Shown: positions 50,501 through 62,500 of the stretch, in pieces
Layout: each line of letters opens with the position of its first letter
Position numbering within the stretch: position 1 is the first letter of the stretch
NCBI GenBank assembly: GCA_963664365.1
Contig: OY761144.1
Coordinates: 1,922,001 to 1,986,000, forward strand
Origin: VXRN01 sp963664365
GTDB taxonomy: Bacteria > Chloroflexota > Dehalococcoidia > Lucifugimonadales > UBA1123
Direction of reading: 5' to 3'
Length of the DNA stretch: 64,000 nucleotides
Program-made: the position numbers and the translations under genes
The notes under the pieces: generated by a model
Databases searched by the model: none
The model's input: the letters and a program-made list of their open reading frames with translations, nothing else
Told to the model about the DNA's origin: nothing

Positions 50501-53500
50501 CCTCGTCGATGCCGGTGCCGGTGGTGGCGGTGGCCCAGACGCGGAAATCGTAGAGGCTACCCACGGTGAGGCCGGTGATGTCATGCCAGCATAGGGTGAC
50601 GGAGACGCCGGTGCAGGCGGTGGTCTGAACGGTGATTTCACTTCCCCAGGTATCGGCGGTGGTGAGCTTGTACTGGATCTTGTAGCCCGAGAGACTGGCG
50701 TGGGTTACGGGGTTCCACTGGACTCTTACGGTGGTGGGTACGTTGCCGGGGGTGAAGGCGGCGCCGCCGGTGGGCGCGGCCAGTTCATCGTCGTCGTTGA
50801 TGGTGAGGGTCGCCAGGGCGGAAGTGACGCCCACCCGGGGGTCGTCGGCGGAAGCTCCACGGTCCAGATAGACGGGCTTGTTGACCGCGATCACCCGGTT
50901 ATTCACCGCCGTCAGCGTGGTGGTTGCGGTCAGCGATCCGGCGGCTATGGTGATCGTTGTGCTGGCGAGGGTGTAAGCGGTGTCTGTTGGCAGCGTGACG
51001 ATGACGTCGTTCAGCAGCGCCTCGCTCAGCGTGGCGGTTATGGTGGTGACGTTGACGCGGTCCGTGTTGCCTGGAACCTGGCTCTCGGGGAGCGCGCGCT
51101 CCCAAATGGTGACGGGGGAAGCGGACAGCGTTGCGGTCACTCGCTGGTCGGCAGGGGTCAGGCCGTACTTGAGTACGGGGTACTGGGCGTTCGTGCCGAA
51201 GTCCCATCCGTCCTGCGTCCCCGCCGTTGCCGAGTCCAGGTCGATGTCCCAGTCCTTGTAGATGTCGTTTGCGCCCGTGCCGTAGGCGGTGGGGGTCCTG
51301 AGCTCGGAGCCGGTCTTCCCAGTCCCCTGCCCCGTCGCGGTGATGCCGGACTTCTCCGTGTCCCAGTAGCCGTCGGTGGTGGTTCCGACGGAGTTGCGCC
51401 CGACGAGCCCGCCCTTGTACTCGGTGACGCCGGTGGTGGCCCCGTCCTTGTCGGTGGTCGGCGCGCCGGTGGAGTAGCTGGCGGTGATGTTGCCGCCGTT
51501 CTGGTAGGCGGCCAGTCCGCCGGCGTAGAGGCTGACGGAGGTGTTGGAACTGCCGGAGTTGGCGGCCTTGGTCGAGGCGTAGGAGTAGGTTGCCTTGATC
51601 TCGCCGCCCTCGTGCTCGCCGACCAGCCCGCCGGCGTATGCGTTGCCGTTGTTGTTCGACACCTTGGCGTTGACGCTGCCGGCGGAGTACGCGGCGATGA
51701 TGTTCCCCGCCTTGTGATAGCCGACCAGCCCGCCCGCGTGGGCGTGAAGGTTGCCGTACTGTGCGTTCTGCTCGGCGGTCACGGTGGCGCGTGCGTAGGA
51801 GGAGATGATGTCTCCGGCATCCTTGTACCCGACGAGGCCGCCCGCATTGGCCGGATTGGTCGTCGTCGTAGCGACAGCCGCGGCCACCGCCGCCTTGACC
51901 GTCCCGATGACGCCGCTGCCGGTGATGGTTCCCGCCTTCTGGTATCCGACGAGGCCGCCCGCGTACACCTCAGGCTGCGGGTCTTGCGTGGTGGTGTTCT
52001 CAAGCGTGACGGAGACGCCGGTCAGCTTGACGTTCTTGATTTCGGCGCCCGTGTCTATCCTGCCGAACAGCCCGGCGTAGTACTTCGTGCTGGTGGCCGT
52101 CGCGTCGCGGTCTATGAACAGGTTAGAGATCGTGTAGGAGGCTCCGTTGCCGTCGAACTTGGCGGTGTATGCCGTGCCGCCGCCGATCGGGTCCCAGCCC
52201 GCGCCGCTGTTGTAGTACGTGTCGTCGGTGCGGTCTCCCGCCGTGTTGTCGTCGAAGTCCAGGTTGGCCGCAAGCTCGTAGCCCGTACACGCCGGGTTGC
52301 CGGTGTTGTCGCTGGCTATGGTGACGACGGACTCGTTGCAGCCCATGTTGTCTTCCGCGTTGGCGAACGCGGCGGCGTATGTGCTGGTGGCGGTGTAGTC
52401 GGTTAGGTCATCGACAACGCCGTTGCCGTCCAGGTCGTAGCGCACGGCGTTTAGCTGCGCCAGCGTCGTGATCTCGATCAGCCCGTCGTTGTCGGCGTCG
52501 TAGTCGCCGCTTCCCGCGCTGGCCGTCGTCATCGTGTCAGCTACGTCCGAGGGCGGCCCGTCGAGCTCGCCCGTCTTGACCGCGACGACTCGAACGTAGT
52601 AACGGGTGTTGGCCGTCAGCGCGGGCGTCGGATCGATGACGTAGGTAGTCGTGGTCGCGCCGGTAACCGTACCTTCCGACGAGGTTTCAAAGGCGCTCGA
52701 CGCGCTCCACTGAACTTTGTATCCCGTGGAGGTCGCGACCTCCCTCCAGTCCGCGCGGATCTTCGTCCCGTCCACCGACAGCTTGACGCCCGTGACCTTG
52801 GGCACGTTGTCATCGTCGTTGATGGTGACGGACGCGTTGGTGATTGTCACGCTGACGGCGGGCGAATCGACCGTCGTGTTCGTCAGCGACACGCCGCGCG
52901 AGTCGGGGCTCGTCTGGTCGAGCGTGTCGTCCACCGCCGTCAGCGTGGTGGTTCCGGTGGTGGAGCCTGCGCTGATGACTATGGTCGCGCTGCCGAGGGT
53001 ATAGAGCCCCGACACGGCGGCGGGCGGCGTCACCGTCAGGTCATCCTCCCACGCGCCGCTGAGGGTTGCCGTGATCAAGCTCGAATTGGCGCGGCTCAAG
53101 CCCGTGTCGGCGCGCTCCCAGATGGTCGTTGGGGACGCGGTGATGGTCATCGTGGCGCGCTGCTTGGAGATGACGTGGCCGGTGAAGTCCAGAACGGGGT
53201 ACTGGGACGTAGCGCCGAAGTCCCACGGGTCGTCGTTGGCGCCGTCGCCGTCCACGTCCACGTTCCAGTTGGCGTAGATGCCCGTCTCAGTGGTGGGCGT
53301 CTGCAATTGGGTCGTCGTCTTGCCCGTGCCAAGGCCGGTGGTGGTGATGCCGGACGTAGTGGTGTCCCAGTAGCTATTGGTGACGATGGTCGAGGGAGGG
53401 CCGCTGCCCACCAGCCCATCGACTGTGGCTGTGCCGCCCGTGGCCGTGCCGGTGGGCGCGCCGAGGGAGTAGGAGGCGGTTATAGTTGCATCCAGGCCTG

Positions 53501-56500
53501 CGGCGCCCACCAGTCCGCCCACGTCCACGTTGCGCCCAACGCCCGTGACGTCGCCAATAGCGTAGGACGCCGTTATCGTCCCGTTGTTCACGGCTGCCAG
53601 GCCGCCCGCGTAGGCCCTGTTCAAGGGAGTGGCACCGGTGTCGGTACCGCGATTCGCGGTCACGTCGCCTGCCGCGTAGCTGGCGGTCGTAGTGGCGCCC
53701 GTGTCGTTCAGGGCCACCAGCCCGCCCGCGTGGGCCTCGTTGGCGTTGTGGGCCGTGGCGGTCACGCTTGCCCTGGAGTATGCGCCGCGAATGATGCCAC
53801 TGTTCTGTCCGACCAGTCCGCCGGCGTAGGCGTCATTGTCTATGCCCGTGCCCGTCCTGTTGGCCGTGACCTCGCCCAGAGACCACGACACGGTTATCGT
53901 GCCTTGGTTGCGGCCTGCCAGCGCGCCGACATAGACCGCGGTGGCGGTGGTGTTTCCGGCCACCGAAACCCCGGTCAGCGCGACTTTCTCCACCGTAGAA
54001 CCGGCGCCGATCACGCCGAACAGCCCGGCGTAAGACGTGCCCGACGTGGCCGAGAGGTTCACGTGCAGGTTGGTTATGGTGAACGGCCCGCCGTCGCCCG
54101 ACGAATCCGTGTCGTTGTTGCCGTCGAATTTGCCTGTGTAGGCTGTCGTGCCGTCGCCGATGGGCGTCCAGCCCGCGCCGGAGTTCCAGTACGTGTCGCC
54201 GGAGTCCGCGCTGCCGCTGCTGTTCGTGTCGAAGTCGAGGTTCGCCCGCAGTTCGTAGCCCGTGCAGGCCGGGTTGCCCGTGTTGTTGCTGGCGATTGTG
54301 ACGACGGACTCGTTGCAGCCCATGTTGTCTTCCGCGTTCGGGAAGGCCGTCGCGTAGGCCGTCGCATTCGTCGCGCTGTCCACAACGCCGTTGCCGTCCA
54401 GGTCCCAGCGCATCGCGTTCAACTGGGCCAGCGTCGTGATCTCGATCAGGCCGTCGTTGTCGGCGTCGTAGTCGCCCGTTCCGGCACTGGCCCTGGTCGT
54501 CGCGCTCACGACGTCCGACGGCGGCTCGTCCGCGCCGGACTTGGTGGGCAGCACGCGGACGTAGTATTTCGTGTTCGCCGTAAGCGCGGGCGTCGGGTCG
54601 ATCTTGTATGTCACCGTGCTGCCGCCGCTTATCGCAGCCTGTTGACTGTTGGGGATACTTGCCCACGAGTCGCTGGTGTTCCACTCCACCCGGTAGCCCG
54701 TCGCGTTCGTAACCTGCGTCCAGTCAACCTGTATCTTCGTCCCATCTACGGACAGCTTGACGCCCGTAGGCTTCGCCATCTCGTCGTCATCGTTGATGGT
54801 CAGCGACGGCGCGGCGCCGACGCCCACCCACGGATCGCTGGACGCGGCGGTCAGGCTGATTGCTTTGTTCACCTTGGCCGACGGGCACGTTGAAGCGCCG
54901 CACAGGAAGTTGTTCACCGCCGTCAGCGTGGCCGTCGTGGTGGTCGCGCCCTTGGCGATGGTCATCGTGGTAGCGCTCAGCGTGTAGGCGGCATCGACGA
55001 GCGGAGTCACCGTCACGTCGTTGTGCCACGTCCCGCTCAGCGTCGCGGTGACCGTCGCTTGGTTGACGCGGCTCGGGCTGCTCAGCGCGCGCTCCCATAT
55101 CGTGTTAGCGCTTAGGGTCAGCGTCACGCTGGCGCGCTGCGGCGGTATCGTCAGGTGGTATTGCAGGACGGGATAGTCGGACGGCGAGCCGAAGTTCCAC
55201 TGGTCGTCCTTGCCCGTCTGGTCGTCGTTGTCTTTGTCGGCGTTGTCGAGGTCGAACTCCCAGTCTTTGTAGATGTCGTTGGTGGTCGTTCCGTAGGCGG
55301 TGGGAGTCTTCAGTTCCGCCGTCGTCTTGCCCGTCCCCTGCCCTGTGGCCGTGATTCCCGACTTTTCGGTGTCCCAGTAGCTGTTAGTCGTGTCGCCGGA
55401 GACGTAGTTGCCCGTCAGCCCGCCTACGTTGCTGGTGGGGCTATTGGCGGCGCCCGTAGTCGTGGCCATGCCGACGGAGTAGCTGGCGGTAATCTTGCCG
55501 CCGTCCTGTGTCCCCACGAACCCGCCCGCGTTGAGCGTGATCGAAAAGCCGCTGGGAGCGGTGGCGGTGGCGTTGGCCTCCGAGTAGCTGGACTTGATTT
55601 CGCCGTCCTTGTGGTAGCCGATGAGGCCGCCCGCGTGGGCCTTTCCATTCAAAAGCGCCTTGACCCTGGCGGTGGCGGAGCCCCGGGCGTATGTGGCGAC
55701 GATGTTCCCGCCGTCCTGGTATGCTACCAGGCCGCCCGCGTAGGACTCGGCGTTGGCGTCGTTGCTGTCCTGGTTGGCTGTGACGGTCACCCGCGCGTAG
55801 CTGGATGTTATCGAGCCGCCCACCTGCCGGCCTATTAGCCCGCCCGCGTGGGGCGGCTCTTCGGTATTGCCTGAGGCGTTGGCCCTGGCCGTCACCGAGC
55901 CGGTGACGTAGGTCTTGAATATCTCGCCCTCGCTGAAGCCCGCCAACCCGCCCGCGTAGATCTTCGGGTCTTTGCCGGTGATGGTCGTGAGGTAGTTGGA
56001 GAATGTGACGTTGACGTCCTCCACGCCGAGGTTCATGATCTTCGCGCCGCTGCCCAGATCTCCGAACAGCCCGGCGAAGATGCCGTACCGGTAGTTGGCG
56101 TTCTCGTCGCCCGTCCGGTCGCCGCGGCGGTTGATGAACAGGTTATAGATAACGTAGTTGTTCCCCTCGAAGATGGCGTTGAACGGATCGCTGCTGCTCT
56201 CGGGGTCGGTCGAATCGTGCGCGATGGGCTGCCAGCCCTTGCCTTCGTTGTGGTAGGTGTCGTCGGTGGTCGTGCTGATGTCGCCGCCATCGTTGAAGTC
56301 CAGGTCCCCCGATAGCTCGTAGCCCGTGCAGGCCGGGTTCCCCGTGTTGTTCGACGCTATCGACACCTCCGACTCGTTGCACCCCATGTTGTCCTCGGCG
56401 TTCGGGAACGCCGCCGCGTAGTTGGCTGTGTAGTCGTACTCGCCCAGGTTCGTGTCCGTGTAGTCGCCGTCGTTGTTGGAGTCGTACTTGTCCGCCACGC

Positions 56501-59500
56501 CGTCCCCGTCCAGGTCCCAGCGCACCGCGTTCAACTGCGCCAGGTTGCTGATCTCTATCAGCCCGTCGTTGTCAACGTCGTAGTCGCCCGTGCCCGCGCT
56601 GGCGGTGGTGGTGATGCTGGCTATGTCCGACGGCGGCTCGTCCGCGCCGCTCTTCGTTGGCAGCACGCGGACGTAGTACAAAGTGTTCGCCGCCAGCGCG
56701 GGCGTCGGGTTGATCGTGTAGTTGGTTGTGCTGCCGCTTGAGACCGTCCCCTCCGACGAGGTCGCCAAGGTACTCGACGTGCCCCACTGAACCTTGTACC
56801 CCGTCGCGCCCGTAACCGCCGTCCAGTCCGCCCGTATCTTCGTCCCGTCCACCGACAGTTTCAGGCCCGTCGGCTTCGTCAGTTCGTCGTCGTCGTTTAT
56901 GGTCAGGGTCGTAGTCGTGTCCATCGCGACCCACGTCGTGTTCGTGTGGTCTCCGACGCTGGCGAGGGTCACGACGTTGTTCGCCGCATCGACGAAATCG
57001 TTCACCGCCGTCAGCGTGGCCGTCGTGGTGGAGGACCCTGCGGAGATGGTGAGCGTGGGCGCGCTGAGCGCATAGGTCGTGCTGGCAGGCAGCGTCACCA
57101 CTATGTCATCGTACCACGCCCTGTTCAGCGTCGCGGTGATGGTAGCGGAGTTGACGCGGCTCGGACTGCCGAGCGCGCGCTCCCATATCGTCGCCTGGCT
57201 GACGCTGAGCGTCACGGTAGCGCGCTGGTCGTCCGCGACGAGGCCGCCGTACTTCAGCGTCGGATACTGGTAGGCCGCGCCGAAGTCCCAGGGGTCGTCG
57301 TTGCCCGTCACGCCGTCCACGTTCACGTTCCAGGCGGCGTATATGCTGCTGCCCGTCCCGTAGGCCGTCGGCGTCTGCAGCTCGCTGGTCGTCTTGCCCG
57401 TGCCGGAGCCCGTGGCCGTGATACCGGACGTCTGCGTGTCCCAGTAGCCGTTGGTCACGATGGCGGGGCTGGTGTTGCGGCCCACCAGCCCGCCCGTCTC
57501 CGGCGAGGTGTCCGTGGCGGTGGTGTGCTTGCCGGTGGCGAAGGAGGCCGTGACGCTGCCGCCGCTGGTCTTGCTCTCGCCCACCAGCCCGCCGGTGACG
57601 ACGTTGGTTGCGGTGGCGTTCAGGTCGCCGCTGGCGTATGCGGCCGTTATAGCGCCGTCGTTGACGGCGACCAGGCCGCCGGCGAAGCCGTTGGTCAGGG
57701 TGTTGTTGGTGATGCCGGTGACCGTGACGTCGCCCACTGCGTAGCTGGCGCTGATGGCGCCCTTGTTGCGGCCCACCAGCCCGCCCGCCTGGGCGTTGTT
57801 GCCGGACTTTCCGGTGACGGTCGCCTTGGAGTAGCTGGCCCGGACCGTGCCGGTCGTGTCGTTGAAGCCCACCAGGCCGCCGGCCTGGGTGAAGGCGCTG
57901 CCGCCCTGCGTCTCGACGGTGACGGCGCCCGTGGCCCACGATCCGGTGACGGTTCCCTTGTTCTCGCCGGCGAGGGGGCCCACCCGCACGGGCGTGCCGT
58001 CGGGCAAGGCGGCGACGGTCACCGATACGTCGGCCAGCCCGACGTTCTTCACCTCGGCGCCGCTGCCAATGACCCCGAACAGCCCCATCCGCTTGGCGCC
58101 CTGGGACAAGACGTTGATGAACAGGTTGGAGACGGTGTAGCCCGTGCCGACGAACTTGCCGGTGAACGCGGCGGCCGTGGAGCCGATGGGCGTCCAGCCC
58201 GCGCCGCTGTTCCAGTAGGTATCGCCGGAGTCCGCGCTGCCGTTGCTGTTGGTGTCGAAGTCGAGGTTGGCGGCAAGCTCGTAGCCGGTGCATGCCGGGT
58301 TCCCCGTGTTGTTGCTGGCTATGGAGACGGCGGACTCGTTGCAGCCCATGTTGTCTTCGGCGTTCGGGAACGCAGCCGCATAGCTCGTCGCGTTCGTGGC
58401 GTTATCCACAACGCCGTCGCCGTTAAGGTCGTAACGGATGGCGTTCAGCTTGGCGAGGCTGTCCACGTCTATCAGCCCGTCGTTGTCGGCGTCGTAGTCG
58501 TTCTTGCCGGTGGTGGGCGTGACGCTCACGGAATCGGACGGCGCTGAGTCGTCATACCCCGTCTTGGTGGCCGTGACGCGGAAGTAGTACGTCGTGCCGC
58601 TCGTCAGCCCCGACGTTATCTTGTGGGAGTTGGTCGTCGAAGTAGCCGACGACACTGAGCCGGCGAACGTGCTGGTCGCGCTCCACTCGACCAAGTAGCC
58701 CGTCGCGCCCGTCGTCGCCGTCCAGTCCACCTGCACCTTGGTCCCGTCCACGGAGAGCCTGACGCCCGTCGGCTTGGTCAGGGTGTCATCGTCTTTGATG
58801 GTGATGGTCGGCACGCTGGACGACTGCCGCAGGTGGCTGGACGTTGGCGATAGGCTCAGCGTCACGTCGGCGGCATCGACCTTGTTGTTCACCGTCGTCA
58901 GCGTTACGACCGTGGCCGTGGTGGTCGCGCCGGCGGGGATGGTTAGCCGCGTCGCGCTGAGGGTGTAGGCGGCGGTGGGAGTTGGGAAGGTGTACGTCAG
59001 GTCGGTCTTCCACTCGCCGGAGAGCGTGGGCGTGATGGTGGTGGACGTGACCGGGTTCGTTCCGCAGGCGTTGGCGTGGCTGCCTTTTGCGCTTTCGCAC
59101 AGCGTGGCGTTGGCGACCGTCCACGTTACCGTCGGCACGCTTTGCAGCAGCACGAAGGGCAGCGTCCGAACGTGCAGCACGGGGTACTGGGACGCCGTGC
59201 CGAAGTCCCACGGGTTGTCGTTGCCCGTCTCCCCATCTACGTTCACGTTCCAGTTGGCGTATATGCCTGTCGGATAGTTCGGCAGCGACTTCTGCGCCTC
59301 CGTCGGCGCCTGCAACGCGCTGGTGGTCTTCCCCTCGGGCGCGTTGTTGTCGGCGTCGTCGTCTATGCCCGTGGTGTCCGTGTCCCAATACACGTCGGTG
59401 AACGTGCCGGAGCCGCTGCCCACCGTGGCGCCCAGGTTCACCGTCGAGCCGCTGGCCGTCACCGCGCCGTTGGACCATGCGGCGGTGATGGCGCCCCCTA

Positions 59501-62500
59501 CAAGGTCGCCCACCAGCCCGCCGGCCTTGGCCGTTCCCCCGGCGGTGGCGGAGATGTTCGACGTGGAGTATGCGGCGGTTATGGTTCCTGCGAGGTTTCG
59601 CCCCACCAGTCCGCCCACGCTGACATCGCCGCTGGCGTTGACGCTCACGTCGCCCGTGGCGTAGCTGGCCTCGACTGTGCCTTGGGGGTTCCAAGCCACA
59701 AGTCCGCCGGCTATGGCGCTGTTGGAGCCGGTGGCCGTAGCCGTCACCGTCGCGCTGGAGTAGCTCTTCCGTATGGTTGAACCGAGGTTGTTGCCGATGA
59801 ATCCGCCGGCGTAAACCGTGTTGCTCCCGCCGCCGTTGTGGGTGCCTGTTATGGAGCCGCTGACGTAGCAGTCGGTGATTAGCGCGCCATTCAGGCTGTT
59901 GCCCACCAGGCCCCCGACGGAAAGGCTGCTTTGGGAGGCGCTGATGACCGTTATGTTGACGTTGGGCAGATACAGGTTGCGAATTTCGGCAACGCCCTCC
60001 CCGCCTGGCTGGAAACCGCTGATTAAGCCAACGGCGGGCGCCCCGCTGGAGTAGGACCTGTTGATGTGGAGGTTCCTGAGTTCGTGCTGGTTGCCTTCCA
60101 GTATGCCGTAATAGGTGTTGATTGGTTCCCAGCCGGAGCCGCTGTTGTAGTAGGTGTCGTCGGTGCGGTCGCCTTTCGTCCCCGTGTCGAAGTCCAGGGC
60201 GTTGCTGAGCTCGTAGCCGTTGCAGCCGCCGGAGGCGCAGCCCATATCCGGGAGGGCGTTGAGGAAGGCGGCGGCGTAGTCGGTTGCGTTGCTTGAGGGC
60301 GTGCCGATGCCGTTCAGGTCCCACCGGATGGCGTTGAGCTGGGCCAGCGTGGTGATTTCCAGGAGGCCGTCGTCGTCGGCGTCGTAGTCGTCGCCCACGC
60401 CGATGGAGACGGTGGAATAGGCGCCCTGGGCGCTGGAGGACTTGGCGCGGATGCGGATGTTGTAGGTCTTGGAAGCGGTGACGCTCTCCAGGGTCTTGGT
60501 AGTCGATGCGATGGTGGATATGGTTTCCGTCGTCCACGTGCTGTCCGTGGTTATCCTGTACTCGAAATCGTAGCCGGCGGTGGCGTTCCGCGTGTTGACC
60601 GTGTTCGGCGCGTCCCATGTGACGGTTATGTCGTATGTGCCGTCGGTCTGCTTGGCCTGGACCGCGCTCACGTTGTTTACGTTGTGAATCTCGTCGTCCT
60701 GAATGGTGATTGTGGACGAGGTCGAGTCGATGTCCACCGAGCCGCTGGGGTACTTCTTCGCGGCGGTCAGCGCGGCGGTCACGTCGTCGTTGGGGCTGGT
60801 GTTGGCCGCCGATACGAAGACCGTCGTGGTGCTCATATCGCCCTTGGGGATGGTGACGTCGTAGCTGTATCGGTTCTCGCCGTCCGGCTGGGTGACGCGG
60901 ACGTCGTAGCCTTTCGCCAATGCGAGCGTGGCCGTGATGGTGGTCGTCGCGCCCTCGGCGATGGTCGTTGCGGTTGCGGTCAGCGTCAGGCTTGCGGGCT
61001 GAAGATCGCCGGGATCCAGGGGAGTCCCGCCCTGCGGCGTGTACTTGAAGACGGGAAACTGGCTGCTCGTGCCGAAGTTCCACGCGTCGTCCGTCCCGGT
61101 GGTCAGGCTGTTGTCGTTGTCCGCGTTGTCGATGTCGAAGTTCCAGTTCGAGTAGATGCCCGTGTAGCCGGTCGGCGTCTTCAGCGCGCTCTCGGTCTGC
61201 TTCGACGTGCCGCTCGGGTTCTGTTCGCTGCCGGTGGCGGTCACGGAGCCGCTGCCATAGACGTAGTTGATCGTCCCCGCGCTCTCGCCAACCGCGCTGC
61301 CGAATTCGTTGTGTGTGCGGCCAATGTCACCCCCCGTTCTGCTGACTGAACCGGTGGCGTAGCCGGCGCGCACAACCCCGCCGCTCTCAACCCGCCCAAT
61401 CAGCCCTCCGGCGGCGGTCCGAGTCGAGGCATTGGACCTGTAGACTTCAGTTGCCCGGACGTTACCCCGGGCGTAAGCGGCATAGACCGCCCCCGCGTTC
61501 CAGCCCACTAGGCCGCCCACGTACCTGCGCCCCTGGCTGTCCCAACATTCCGGACTACATGGCGCCCCGGAGCTGTTGTTCGCGGATCTGAAGGTCACGT
61601 CGCCGGTTGCGTGGGACGCGATGACCTGCCCGCTCTGAACGTGGCCCACCAGTCCGCCCACCCCCCACTGAGGCGTCGCGCCGATCGCGGTTTCCCTACC
61701 GCTGACCGTCACCTCGGCATAGGAGTGGGAGCCGGAGATGACGCCGCCGTCCAGCACGTTCACCAGCCCGCCGACGGTGGCGTTTCCGCCGACCGACACC
61801 CTGCCGGTAACGCCGACGTTGGTTACTTTCCCATTGGCCTGCACCTCGTCGGCTAGGATGGCCGACTGGGCGTTGGCGTTGTCCACGTAGAGGCTCTTGA
61901 CCTCGCCCGTCGCGCTGCCCGACGTTGCGCCGATGTTCTGGAACAGCGGCCGCCGGTCGTTGTTGGTGATGTCGTTGTCGTTGCCGTGGAAGGTGGTGTT
62001 GAAGGTTCCGGGCACCAGGTAACTGGTTCCGGCGTTCGCGGGGTTCGCGCTGATGGTCAGGTCGGCGGTGATTTCGTAGCCCGCGCAGGTGGATGAGCAG
62101 CCCATCCCTGTCACGGCGTGTGGAAATGCCGTCGCGTAGTTCGCGTTGGTGGAAGTGCCGTTGCCGTCCAGGTCCCACTGCATCGCGATGAACTGCGCCT
62201 CGTTCGATATCTCGATGAGATTGTCGTTGTCGGAGTCGTAGTCGTTGTGGTTCGCGGCCTGCACGTCGTCGCTCGATGTCGCCGCCGCCGCTGCCATTGC
62301 CGCCGCCACTGCCGTAGTAGTCGCGGTAGTCGTTGCCGTGGTCGTCGCGGTAGTCGTTGCCGTAGTCGTCGCTGGGACTGTGGGAACTGTCGAAGTCGCG
62401 GGCGTAGATGTCGCCGGTGTCGAAGTCGCCGGGATTGTGGGAACTGTCGAAGTCGCCGGCGTAGATGTCGCCGGGATTGTGGGAACTGTCGATGTCGCCG

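Noticed and set aside
58786..61083. 765-codon open frame on the same strand as the giant gene but in another frame
   Set aside because: It is an Arg/His/Gln-rich shift of the repeat modules and lies wholly inside the giant gene, whose frame shows clear domains.
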